Shown: piece by piece, positions 55,106 through 64,000 of the stretch | Numbering within the stretch: the first letter of the stretch is position 1 | Layout: every line of letters starts with the position of its first letter | Assembly (NCBI GenBank): GCA_031002005.1 | Contig: CM061919.1 | Coordinates: 35,305,088-35,369,087, forward strand | DNA length: 64,000 bases | Direction: 5' to 3' | Source of the DNA: Vandiemenella viatica | Lineage: Eukaryota > Arthropoda > Insecta > Orthoptera > Morabidae | Made by a program: the position numbers and the translations under genes | The notes under the pieces: generated by a model | Databases searched by the model: none | Seen by the model: the letters and a program-made list of their open reading frames with translations, nothing else | What the model was told of the DNA's origin: nothing

Positions 55106-58100
55106 CCATCCGGCTGGACACCCGTGAAACTTTCATTGAATCAATACGCCGGGGAAAGTCTCCATTTGAATAATTATTCAGTTTCGGAAATAAATATTCC
55201 TACTGATAATTATAATAGTATTGATGAGTATGATGTAGTTTGTTTATTCTGTAACAGAAAAAAAAAGAAAAATAAATTTCAAAAATGCTTTCACTTCATG
55301 AAACTCAGAAAGAGCAATTCAAATCTTGCATAACACCTATCATTAAACATCGAGAAGAGTATAACGGGATATTAAATAGATTAGAAAGTATATCTGGCTC
55401 AAAATTATATTATCATACTGAATGTAGAGTAGATTTTCATAATAAAACATCTTCATTTAGCAAAAGATCCAATAAAAGTGCTTGGCGTGTCCATCGAGAA
55501 TATCATGAAATAGTTTTTAATGAAATACGTTGCACCATAAAGGAGGATGTAATCAGAAAAGGACATTGTTATTTGTTAGTTTATTTACATGAATTATATA
55601 TTGATTTATTGGAGAAAATGTTTGAAGAAAGTTCAGCAAAAATAAACGCCACTTATACAGCTCAACATTTGGAAGATAAAATAATGAAAGTATTTCATAA
55701 AGACATTAAATTTTTTACTGTCCGCACCAAAAAAATACTAGCGCCTAAGTATCTGGAAGGTATAGATGATACAGTATTTGAACATTTATGATCAGAAAAT
55801 ATTTTACAAAAAGCTGCATTAATCTTAAGAAACTTAATACTACAAATAGAGAAGAAAAAACTGCCAAATAAGAATATTTCAGCACAGCATTTAATATCAG
55901 CAGAAGTATCAATACCACAAGAACTATTAGACTTTTACTCTACTCTTCTTGGAGGTTATAAACAAAGACGGAAAAATAGTTTAAAGTGTGTTCGTCAAGT
56001 TCGTTCTTACTGTCAAGATGTAGTTTATAGAGTACATAACGGTCAAATAAAGACGCCTAAACACACCATATTGGGTATGAATTTAAAAACTTAACAAGTA
56101 ACAGAAGATTGTTGATATTATTAACAGATATGGACATTGTATAAGTTATCAAGGAGTTGAAGAACTAGAAACAGAAACAACATATACTTCTGTGGAAAAA
56201 TCTAGTTTATGCCCAGAAAAGATTAAAAAGTCAGCTAAACTTTGTACTGGTGTTGCTTATGACAATTTTGACCGTTTCGTAGAAACAAGAAGTGGCAAGG
56301 ATACGTTACATGACACGATAGGGATTATTTACCAAAATATTGACTCAAATACTACAGAAGAATCCAAAATATCCCTAACGCCAGTTCCAAATAATGAAGA
56401 AAATTCAGCAGATAAAAAGAAAAGAAAAAGGAGAACTTTTGAAGCCTTATCTATAGAAGAAATTCCTTATCCTAAAAAATGATTTACAATCAACGTTTGA
56501 TGAAATGGAAAATATACTTCCTACTAATTTGCAATTATATACTGAAATAGATAATATCTGGATGATTAGTCATGCTTTGGAATTACCTGATGTTCCCATG
56601 TGGGTTGGTTTTAATAGTCAAATTGATGATAATAATATCCGCAACAATTTATTTCTTATTTGACTCCAATAAATGCATCACCTACTAGTACATCCATAGT
56701 TCTGGAAACTATGAATCAAAGTCAAAAAATAGCTGCAGATTTACATCAACAGTAAATACGACCTCGCGATAGCCAAACTAGCCTTTCAAATCCAAGCTAC
56801 AGAAAAAAACCTAGATTTGATAATTTATTTATTCATTTAGGGCCGTTTCACATTATGATGGCTTATTTTAAAGCAGTGGATAAAATCATAAGTGACTGTG
56901 GCTTAACCAATGTAATGGTTGAAAGTAATTTGCTGGCAAATGGTTCATTGAATGGCTTTCTTGATGGAAAACACTTCAACCGTTGCAAGAGACTATATCC
57001 TTTGACAGCATTAGGATTAGAAATACTACATTTTAAATCATTTTTACAAATGAAAAAAATAACATTGACAGATAATATGAAACAAGAAGTAAAAAGACTA
57101 CAAAAATGTAAAATGCCCTCATTTCAAATAGAAAATGAAGAACTGAAGGAAATAATGAATGACTGTGAGTACATACAAACAACAAACTCTAAATGGCGAT
57201 TGTGGCAAAACTCCACAATTTTATTTGATCTACATTAATCTTATACATCATTACTTAATACCTATCACGGAGCATTTGGACAGGAGATTTCGAACTTTTT
57301 AAATCAGTACTGCCTAAAATTAGAAATATATTTTTTATATGTAATCAACAAAACTATGCTCGATGGACTGTTAAATATTATGATAATTTGCTGAAACTTG
57401 CGGAAATTCATCCTGACTTATATGAAGAATTCAAACTGGGTTGCTTTGGAATTAAAAGAACCACCAAACCGTTTTCAAGACAACCTGTTGACTTGGTATT
57501 AGAACAAACTATAAATGCAGATGCTGCAAGAAGGCTTACAGGTATTATACACTTCACTAATTCAATTTCGGCACATCAACGATGGGCCAGAAATCATGAT
57601 GTGAGATCAACAATAATAAGTCATGTTTTTCATGAATTATGATTACAAACCGACCAAGATATTTCAGCAGACTTGAATACATGTAACATTCAAAATAGCA
57701 TCAAGCAACTGAAAAAAATTTAAAACCACCTTTGATCAGTTCATTGACCCCTTCAGTTTGGGAGTGCCGAAAGATCAATTAATTAATATTTCTTCAGGTA
57801 AAGCTGCGTCAGATCAGGTAGAAGAATTCCTTCTTAATACTGAAAAAAACGGGGACTGTAAACGTAAAACGTTCATATCTGAATTTCTTATGGATATTAA
57901 CAGATTTGAAAGAAGTATATAAAAAAAACATGTATTAATAATTTTTCTAAAGATTATCAAAAGAGGAAGAAAGTTAAAGTGGGTGGTAAAGTTCAAGAGG
58001 TTAAAATTCAATGAGATTTATTTGGACGTATGCTTGGAATTTCGATAGATTATAATATAGACATTTCAAAAATTTTATATTACCCAATTACTCCAGTGCT

Positions 58101-59396
58101 TTTGTCAATGTGCCATTTAGATGGTACTATTTGCAAGACCGATAAATCTGCCTTAATGAAGTGTCTAGAAAAAGAGAGCCAGCATCAGCCACCACCTTGT
58201 ATCGATGTACTAATTAATTGATGGTTTTTTTGTTGCATACAATAAAAGATATTCCAAAAACATTTCGAAATATTTCCAAATTTCTTTTACAAATGGTTAC
58301 TCGGTTCCATGCGTTGAGAATTGATGTGATATTTTACACCTTCGATCAAAGATTATGTACGATCCCAACGGTCGGAATCAACGCAATTGCAATACACTAT
58401 AACCGGACACCTGATCAAGTTCGACCGACTGATTTTATAAAAGAATTAAAAAATTCACACTTTAAACAGGCTCTTGTTGATTTCTTGATCTTACATTGGG
58501 CCACTGATGAAATGGTGCCGTTCATTGGAAATAAAATCATCCACATAAATTTCAGGCAGTGTAATTCTTACATTGTTAATGAATCCAATAGCGTTGTATC
58601 AAATGTTGTTGATGAATTATCATGCCCAGAACATGAAGAAGCAGATACCAAAGTGATCTATCATGCATGTAACATTGACTACCAAGCAAACATAGTGGTC
58701 AGAAGTATCGATACTGATATTGTCGCATATAATGCTTGGCCATATGCATCACCTGCAAAATGATTCCTATGTTTGGATACTTGCAGGCACTGGAAATAAT
58801 TTAAGATATGTAGACCTAACAAAGATCCACGCACAATTGGGAGGATCCATTTGTAAAAGCCTGCCTGGATTTCATGCAATCACAGGATGTGATTATAATC
58901 CTGCGTTTTTTAGAAAAGGAAAATTAAAACCTTACAAAATACTGAAAACGAATCAAGAATATCAGGAAGCTTTTCTCAAGTTTGGAGATGTTGGCATTAT
59001 TTGAAAATAGTGATGAACGACAAAATGTCTTTAAAATTATACAAAAATTTATATGTGATATGTATAATGTTGCTGGGATAATTGATGTTGACGCTGCCAG
59101 TCTCCAGATATTCGTCAACAGGTATACGGTCTCAAATATCAATGAATCTTTTGACCTCAAAAAATTGCAGAGTTTTGATGCTAGCAATCTACCACCTTGT
59201 GAAAGAGAACTGTTACAACAATTTCTGTGAGCAAATTATATATCCACTATTTGGAACCATGCTCACTTAAAAAATCCCAGCATATATCAGCCAGAAAATA
59301 ATGGCTGGGTACGAGAAGACAACGAGTATTATTTCAAATGGTTCGATGGAGATCAGCTACCAAACTTTGTAAGTGATTCACTGAAAAATTTATCAG

Positions 59397-59470
59397 GTAT
59401 GTAATTGTTATTTCCAATTATTATACATAAATTTTTAGTTATGAATAATCTGATTATTTTATTTTTTCAG
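59397..59470 (+). other. Short spliceosomal intron in the Academ-like gene
   Basis: A GTATGT donor follows TTATCAG, and a T-rich tract ends in TTTTTTCAG at 59470. Removing 74 bases continues the phase from SLKNLS into ETAKEDNIENNEF and a final acidic CSSSDDDIES, ending TAA at 59569-59571. AATAAA-like signals follow. Confidence 0.65.
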
Positions 59471-59924
59471 AAACTGCTAAAGAAGACAATATTGAAAACA
59501 ATGAATTCACAGACTGCAGTAGTAGTGATGATGATATTGAAAGTATCAACTATAATGATAACAATGAATAAATCTATTTTGTATTTACATAAAACCAATG
59601 ATATTTCTATTAAATCATATTGCCAATTTTTTGTAAGCTTTTACTAAGAATATTAATAAACTATTCATCAATTTTGTAATTATTAGATTTGTAACAAACA
59701 ATATAATGTTAATAAAATATTCGAATTTAAAGTTTTATTTAATATAAATGACATTAAAATTATGTTAATTTACAATTATATTGCCTAAAGTAGTTTCCTT
59801 TTTCCTTAGTTTAATTAAAATTATGTTAAGTAATTCATTAAAAATTTATTATTAACATATAAATAATTACAATATAATTGGATTATCCGATAAGCCCAAC
59901 TCTTACATATCTATTGTCTCAGGG

Positions 59925-60347
59925 CTCGCCCCTACAGCTGACATTGAATTATGTCCTGCAGGGTGTTGGAACCTTCGAAACTGTCTGGCTGTTTGGGAAA
60001 CACTTTTAAATAGTTGTCCAATTCAGGTTTTAGATTATGACGTAAGTATAATTACATTTTATTAAGCTTTGAAGGTGTCTGGCGGGGGGTTTCCACCGCA
60101 CAAAGTATCTGGCAATACATGGAGTGATTTATAATAGTATCCTGTAAAAAATAAATAAAAAAATCACGCTTTATACTATAACGTAACTAGGCATCAATTT
60201 TATACACCTTTGCTTCCTGTTATCTATCAAAGCCGCCACCACTCAAGGTTCATAGTAGCCAAATGTTCATACATGCTGTAGAGCACATGCGCAGAAAAAA
60301 TTTCAGCCTTTATACTATGATGTAGGTCTGGCGTTCACGGGCTCTTG
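59925..60347 (-). repeat. Right terminal inverted repeat of the Academ-like element
   Basis: Mirror of the left repeat, with about 18 fewer bases because of an indel near 60030 and other small gaps. It preserves the outer CAAGAGCCCGTGAACGCCAG (as complement) and two of the TATAAA-containing subterminal repeats. Confidence 0.85.
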
Positions 60348-60355
60348 GACTATTA

Positions 60356-60924
60356 GTGATATAGAAGGAACCATAATCTGAACAGTATTAAAACCAAGCA
60401 TACCATGCCACCTCATTTTGTTTTGTGACAATACTATCTCAACTGTCTCCACTGTCCAGTATGAAATATCACAGGCAATAACCAAAAACCAGAGAAAAGA
60501 ATGGCTGCCCAAGCCAGTTCCTAAATCTGCAATAACATTTATGGCTATATCCATCTGTCGTTCCTGAAACTACTCCATATCATGAAAGTGGATTACAAAT
60601 GCACTGACACCAGACAAATAAAGTCTGTCAGAAAACAAGGACAGTATTGCCACCTGGTGAAGAAAAAAATAGAACAAGAGTAATGAAAGATATATCAATA
60701 TGTCACTCTAGGTATACCCGACAAATAATAGAATATGCCAACTGTAATAGCAATCAAAAGACATTAGAGGAAGATGGAGATGCCTGAACCAATCCATAAA
60801 ATCCATAAAATGCACACCCAAAAAATAAATACGTGCTCAGTCTCAAATTTGGAGAGTGATATCAAGTTTAAAATGGACACCATTTCCAACACCTATGCTG
60901 GTAAACCCTAATATAATTTTATAC
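60356..60924. other. No gene recognised
   Basis: Single-copy-looking sequence between two transposons; no coding frame with recognisable motifs. Confidence 0.4.
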
Positions 60925-62694
60925 ATATGAGCCCCTTAAAGCCCAAGTGGTGTAAGTCCAATTTTTGTTTTTTTTTGGAGTTGATGTTTCAGAAGTGTTC
61001 AGGAAGTTGCATTCTGTTTAAAGCACAAGTGGTGTAAATTCTAGTTCCCTTAACAACCTTATAGTTAGCAGCACTAGTTTATGCAGTCAATGCAGCCATC
61101 TGTTGGGTAAAAGCTAAAGTGGTGTATATTGGAGATACACCACTGTGCCAGTAACTGTTTGCAGTTCAACCACTTGTTGCTCATCTAGAAATGTTGTAAC
61201 CAGGTAAACTAAAAAACATTTTAATAACCTAGATGTAAAAGATTTAAGTTTTGATGTGTCATTATGAGCAGTGATGAGAGCAGTGTTAGTGAGCCAAGCA
61301 TTTTGGCAGATATTGGAGCAAGTGATGAATGTATTCCAGCAGATGCTGAATTCATCTTCGCCAAGCAGAAAAAGCTCATAATGCCATGAACGAGGGCACT
61401 CAACAGTCCATTAATAATAGCTCTTACTATACATTTTCCTATGATTTGGAAAAGACTCTTCCTTTTCCTAAACTATCATGTCAAGTGCCCTATTACAAAT
61501 GCAATAATGTTTATAATTTGGGATGCCATGAGCTTTCCTCAAAATTAGGATTTATGTATTGTTGTAATGAAATAAATGGATCACAAAATTCCCAAGAAAT
61601 TAGTGCATATTTGGTCAAGCACATTGAAAACAGGGCTTCAGCTGCGAAAAATGTTTTAATGTATAGTGACACCTGTGCCAAGCAAAATAGAAACTGGAAT
61701 GTTGCCATGGCGATGAAACTGGTTCTGAGTGAAGATAATAACATTGAAGTTCACCCTCTGCCACCCACAGTAATTGTGAATTGCAGAGTATAGATGTAGA
61801 TGTAGAAGTTATTGACCAGAAGTTTATGAGAAGTGGTTATTCTTATTTGCTCAACGACTGTGATTTTGCCTCAATAGCAAACTACAGCAGTATTTAGCAG
61901 ATATATCGTCCTAATGATTGGTACAGGTATACTGTCGTTGCAAAATCTAGGAAGAAAAATCATTTTTACATAACAGTGATGACTCATGATGACTTTTTGT
62001 CTGTTGGAAATCTTTTACAACATATCACCAAAAGAAAGGTTGATACGGAAAAACATCCTTTATCATTGCTACAAATGCAGTGGATCCAGTATCGAGAGGA
62101 AGAAACATTTTCAATTTTTTTCAAAGAAACTCTTTCCAAAGAAATGCCTTTTCAGAACTAAACTTCAAACCTGGGCCAAAAAGAGGCAGACCTGTTAATC
62201 TTACTAACATATCTCAAGAATAACTGTACAGAAATCAAAGATCTGTAACAAAAGAGAAGAAAAAGGATATGCAAGACATGTTACCATTCATTCCACCCAT
62301 CTGTCATCCTTACTTTTATAGTCTATTGACTCAAGATGATGCTGCAGACATTGGGCCAACTAGATGCAGAGTAAGAAATGTATAAACAGTAGAATAAAAA
62401 ACAGATGTTGCAGTAAAATACTGTATTCTTTCCCCCTTCTTTAAAGAGAATCTGTTCCCTGTTTATATCAAAAGTGGTGTAACTCCAAACAAAGCCCCCC
62501 CAAAAAAGAAAACATTTTAAAAGTTTTTAAAACTGCCAGCATAAATTAGAATAACTCTTTAATGATACATTGTTGAGAAAAAAAATTCAAAATATATAAA
62601 ACGAATTTTTTTTATTAAAACTGCAGTAAAACATTAATTTTCTCGAAATTTGATTCATGTGAGTTACACCACTTGGGCTTTAAGGGGCTCATAT
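60925..62694 (+). mobile_element. DNA transposon with 27-bp perfect inverted repeats
   Basis: GAGCCCCTTAAAGCCCAAGT (60929 onward) and its perfect mirror ending at 62690 form 27-bp ends, continuing GGTGTAA. ATAT flanks both sides (60925-60928, 62691-62694), so a 4-bp duplication is possible. The motif AAGTGGTGTA recurs near both ends inside (about 61027, 61115, 62469), as subterminal binding sites might. The interior carries transposase pieces. Superfamily unassigned; the 4-bp site would fit Sola. Confidence 0.8.
61264..62390 (+). pseudogene. Transposase remnant of unassigned DDE-type family
   Basis: ATG at 61264 begins MSSDESSVSEPSILADIG, an acidic serine-rich start, ending at a TGA after KKLIMP. 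The main frame (61386-61793) has TLPFPKLSCQVPYYKCNN, LGFMYCCNEINGSQNSQEIS and NVLMYSDTCAKQNRNWNVAM. I recall the YSDTC-x-x-QNRN signature from a widespread insect transposon-like protein family, in which the Asp probably belongs to an RNase H-type active site. Later pieces (NDCDFASI, HDDFLSVGNLLQHITKRK, RPVNLTNISQ) are in other phases. Large parts are missing. The superfamily is unknown to me. Confidence 0.6.
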
Positions 62695-63901
62695 AGAAGA
62701 TTGAAGCATACACATGTAAATATAGCCAAAACATGTCTGATTTACTCTTTAAGGAAGACATTTAGACAAGTGATGAGTTTAGCTTTCACTATATTCATTT
62801 TAATTCATAACAGGCATATCTCAGCTAAGCAAACTGTCAAAATAAGCCTTTGCTTGTACAATCACAAATGATGTATTAGTACTGAAAATCAGTACAATAT
62901 CAGTACAATATCAGAAATTGAATAGAGCATTTCATAAACAGGTTTGAATATGAAGGAAAAGAAGAAACATTTTCCACAATGATAAATTTTAAAGATTCCT
63001 GTTCTAATGTATCTTAAACTTCCCTAGTATTGTAGATTAATATCAAAACATTAAATTATATTTTATCTCTACTTCCTATATACATTTACAGAAAGAGAAC
63101 AGAAATCTTGAATGATATATACTAAAGAGGAGTCATAATAACTCATATTATACTGAAAAGATCATATTTACAAAGTAAAATATAGATAAACAACAATAAG
63201 CAAAGATTTATTTCAGTACTTAGAACATGCAAAAAGAAAGGGAAGGTGTGTGTGTGGGGGGGGGGAGGGGGAGACAATAAACCTGAAGATTCTCACATTA
63301 TTCTGAAGTTTAATGTAATTTAACATGCAATCATAGGAAAATATCCAGATTCCTGTTATTTGGTACAATGGAAATGTGTGCCAGAATTTAAAATAAGTGC
63401 AAACTTTAATAACACTCTGTAACACTGTCCAAATAATAGCTTGGTACAATCAGAAAACACAGTTGCAAAACATGGGATGAAACTTTGACTACCATTTCAG
63501 TTATGCTCGTCAACTGCCAAATTTCCCAGTTCCAAAAAGAATGCCTAATGTGGTGTAAATGTTTCACTGTAGATAAAGATAAAAACAGGAGTTGGAAATT
63601 ACAAAATATTTTTGTTTATCACAACTATTTAAGATGAGAACACGCAGACCAGTGATGCAGTATATGCAAGGTGTGATAACTGGTAAAAATATCTGCACTA
63701 AAAATACAAGTTAATTACTAAGCCAAAGCAAACAAATCTGTCCTGCAACTGATATTTATCTGATTCACACACAGAAAGTAAGTTTTCCTTTTACAATAAA
63801 AGATAATTAATCAAACAGTTCCAACAACACCGAAACAGAACTCTCAATATGTTTATAAATATAAACAGAAAGTACAGTTAATTGACAGCTGGACAACTTA
63901 C
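62695..63901. other. No gene recognised; short G-rich run
   Basis: A GTGTGTGTGGGGGGGGGG tract at 63246-63271 and AT-rich sequence. If the edge exon is real, this is intron. Confidence 0.4.
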
Positions 63902-64000
63902 TCCAATGTTTGAAGCACTGCCACCGGTGCTGCTGAAGGTGTGAGAGCGTGGAGCTAGACCGTAGCCAGGCTTCGGCACGTGGCGCAGGGCACTTACAAC
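63902..64000 (-). CDS. Candidate internal exon of a host gene, cut by the window edge
   Basis: The last 99 bases are markedly GC-richer than the rest. On the minus strand they read without a stop as VVSALRHVPKPGYGLAPRSH, then TFSSTGGSASNIG. GTAAGT follows immediately at 63901, a textbook splice donor, and then AT-rich sequence. The acceptor side is beyond the edge. A second frame is also open, so phase is not certain. I do not recognise the protein; the composition (Ser, Gly, Pro) suggests a linker or disordered region. A chance GC-rich block is the alternative. Confidence 0.45.

Larger units (their letters stand above)
54345..55180. mobile_element. Fold-back PLE terminal repeats, 812 bp, 12-bp target duplication
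   Basis: AATAATTATTCA at 54345-54356 and 55169-55180 flanks the insert 54357-55168. Arms 54357 to about 54597 and about 54897-55137 are inverted copies. Each contains a complete hammerhead-like fold and a CCAATCAG segment. The centre (54598-54896) holds the remainder of two tandem 5S-rRNA-like sequences and unrelated DNA. No polymerase or endonuclease is encoded, so it is made only of PLE terminal (pLTR) sequence. It interrupts the Academ-like gene, whose protein continues on the far side (DNNYS then VSEINIP). Confidence 0.85.
53881..59571 (+). pseudogene. Academ-like transposase/nuclease gene, broken by stops, frameshifts and a PLE
   Basis: ATG at 53881 starts MEDILICVLCKKSSG. CVLC with GYHRECYKLF (residues ~8-62), and CLFC with YYHTECRVDFH further on, form two CxxC…HxxxC zinc-finger-like pairs. 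SAWRVHREYHEIVFNEI and LHELYIDLLEKMFEE follow. The middle includes AYDNFDRFVETRSG, FIHLGPFHIMMAYFKAVDKI and NADAARRLTGIIHFTNSISA. The C-terminal third has RVDIIF-like strands, SCPEHEEADTKVIYHAC (about 58624-58675), SIDTDI, and SLPGFHAITGCDYNPAFFRK (about 58858-58917), which resembles the acidic cluster and H3TH turn of XPG/FEN nucleases. Stops near 54147, 54308, 55789, 56480, 57236, 58762 and 59230 and many phase changes kill it. The last exon is joined by a short intron (59397-59470). The family role is inferred as transposition; I know no biochemical proof. Confidence 0.7.
51787..60355 (+). mobile_element. Academ-like DNA transposon with ~430-bp inverted repeats
   Basis: Long terminal inverted repeats (51795-52235 and 59925-60347, roughly nine in ten bases identical by eye) enclose a single long plus-strand gene (53881-59571). 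Three extra terminal bases pair as TAG/CTA, and a TTA triplet flanks both sides (51787-51789, 60353-60355) as a possible 3-bp target duplication. The encoded protein has paired zinc-finger-like motifs and a C-terminal XPG/FEN-like nuclease signature. As far as I recall, Academ transposons combine an XPG nuclease with short 3-4 bp duplications. Nested inside are a mariner (52503-53827) and a fold-back PLE (54357-55168). Without them it is about 6.4 kb. Confidence 0.65.

Overview
The window is A+T-rich, intron-poor animal DNA made almost entirely of nested transposable elements. The mix of elements (Penelope-like retroelements with GIY-YIG endonucleases, mariner, Tc1, piggyBac, hAT, copia, a Helitron, an RTE-type LINE and an Academ-like element) and the low density of host sequence suggest a large arthropod genome, probably an insect. 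The species cannot be fixed from sequence alone. The only candidate host coding sequence is the last ~99 bases, which look like an internal exon on the minus strand ending at a GTAAGT donor. If so, much of the window is intron of that gene.

Layout. 0.1-2.5 kb: a Penelope-like element (PLE) with 13-bp target duplications, a reverse transcriptase and a GIY-YIG endonuclease separated by one frameshift. 2.6-3.5 kb: a degenerate ~190-bp tandem repeat and an RTE-like 3' tail. 3.7-8.75 kb: a decayed piggyBac shell holding two hAT-type MITEs and a fold-back PLE. 9-12.9 kb: four further PLE remnants. 12.8-14.1 kb: a three-unit tandem repeat carrying tRNA-derived SINE-like sequence. 16.0-16.5 kb: a MITE. 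20.5-21.7 kb: a hAT-type element with a 68-base T run. 25.9-27.1 kb: a Tc1 element. 27.5-29.3 kb: an internally deleted piggyBac with a PLE inside it. 29.5-31.2 kb: a hAT (BED-finger) element and a hAT MITE. 34.3-37.5 kb: RTE-type LINE pieces, possibly inside a Helitron-like segment. 40.7-49.1 kb: a broken copia element hit by a fold-back PLE (a perfect 140-bp palindrome) and by a Helitron full of satellite repeats. 50-51.3 kb: a divergent tandem duplication. 51.8-60.4 kb: a large Academ-like DNA transposon with ~430-bp terminal inverted repeats, hit by a mariner and by another fold-back PLE. 60.9-62.7 kb: a DNA transposon with 27-bp perfect inverted repeats. The rest is unassigned.

Three themes stand out. 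(1) PLEs dominate. At least five loci carry hammerhead-ribozyme-like folds next to the PLE terminus, and three insertions are inverted (fold-back) pairs; one of these also contains tandem 5S-rRNA-like sequence. (2) Nesting allows exact reconstruction. The copia 5' LTR preserves the empty site of the Helitron that split the 3' LTR, and direct repeats mark the PLE insertions in copia and in the Academ-like element. (3) The Academ-like element encodes a long protein with zinc-finger-like N-terminal motifs and a C-terminal XPG/FEN-like nuclease signature. It is broken by stops and frameshifts but otherwise nearly full length. No gene here looks functional as it stands, except possibly the edge exon and the ribozyme-like RNAs.
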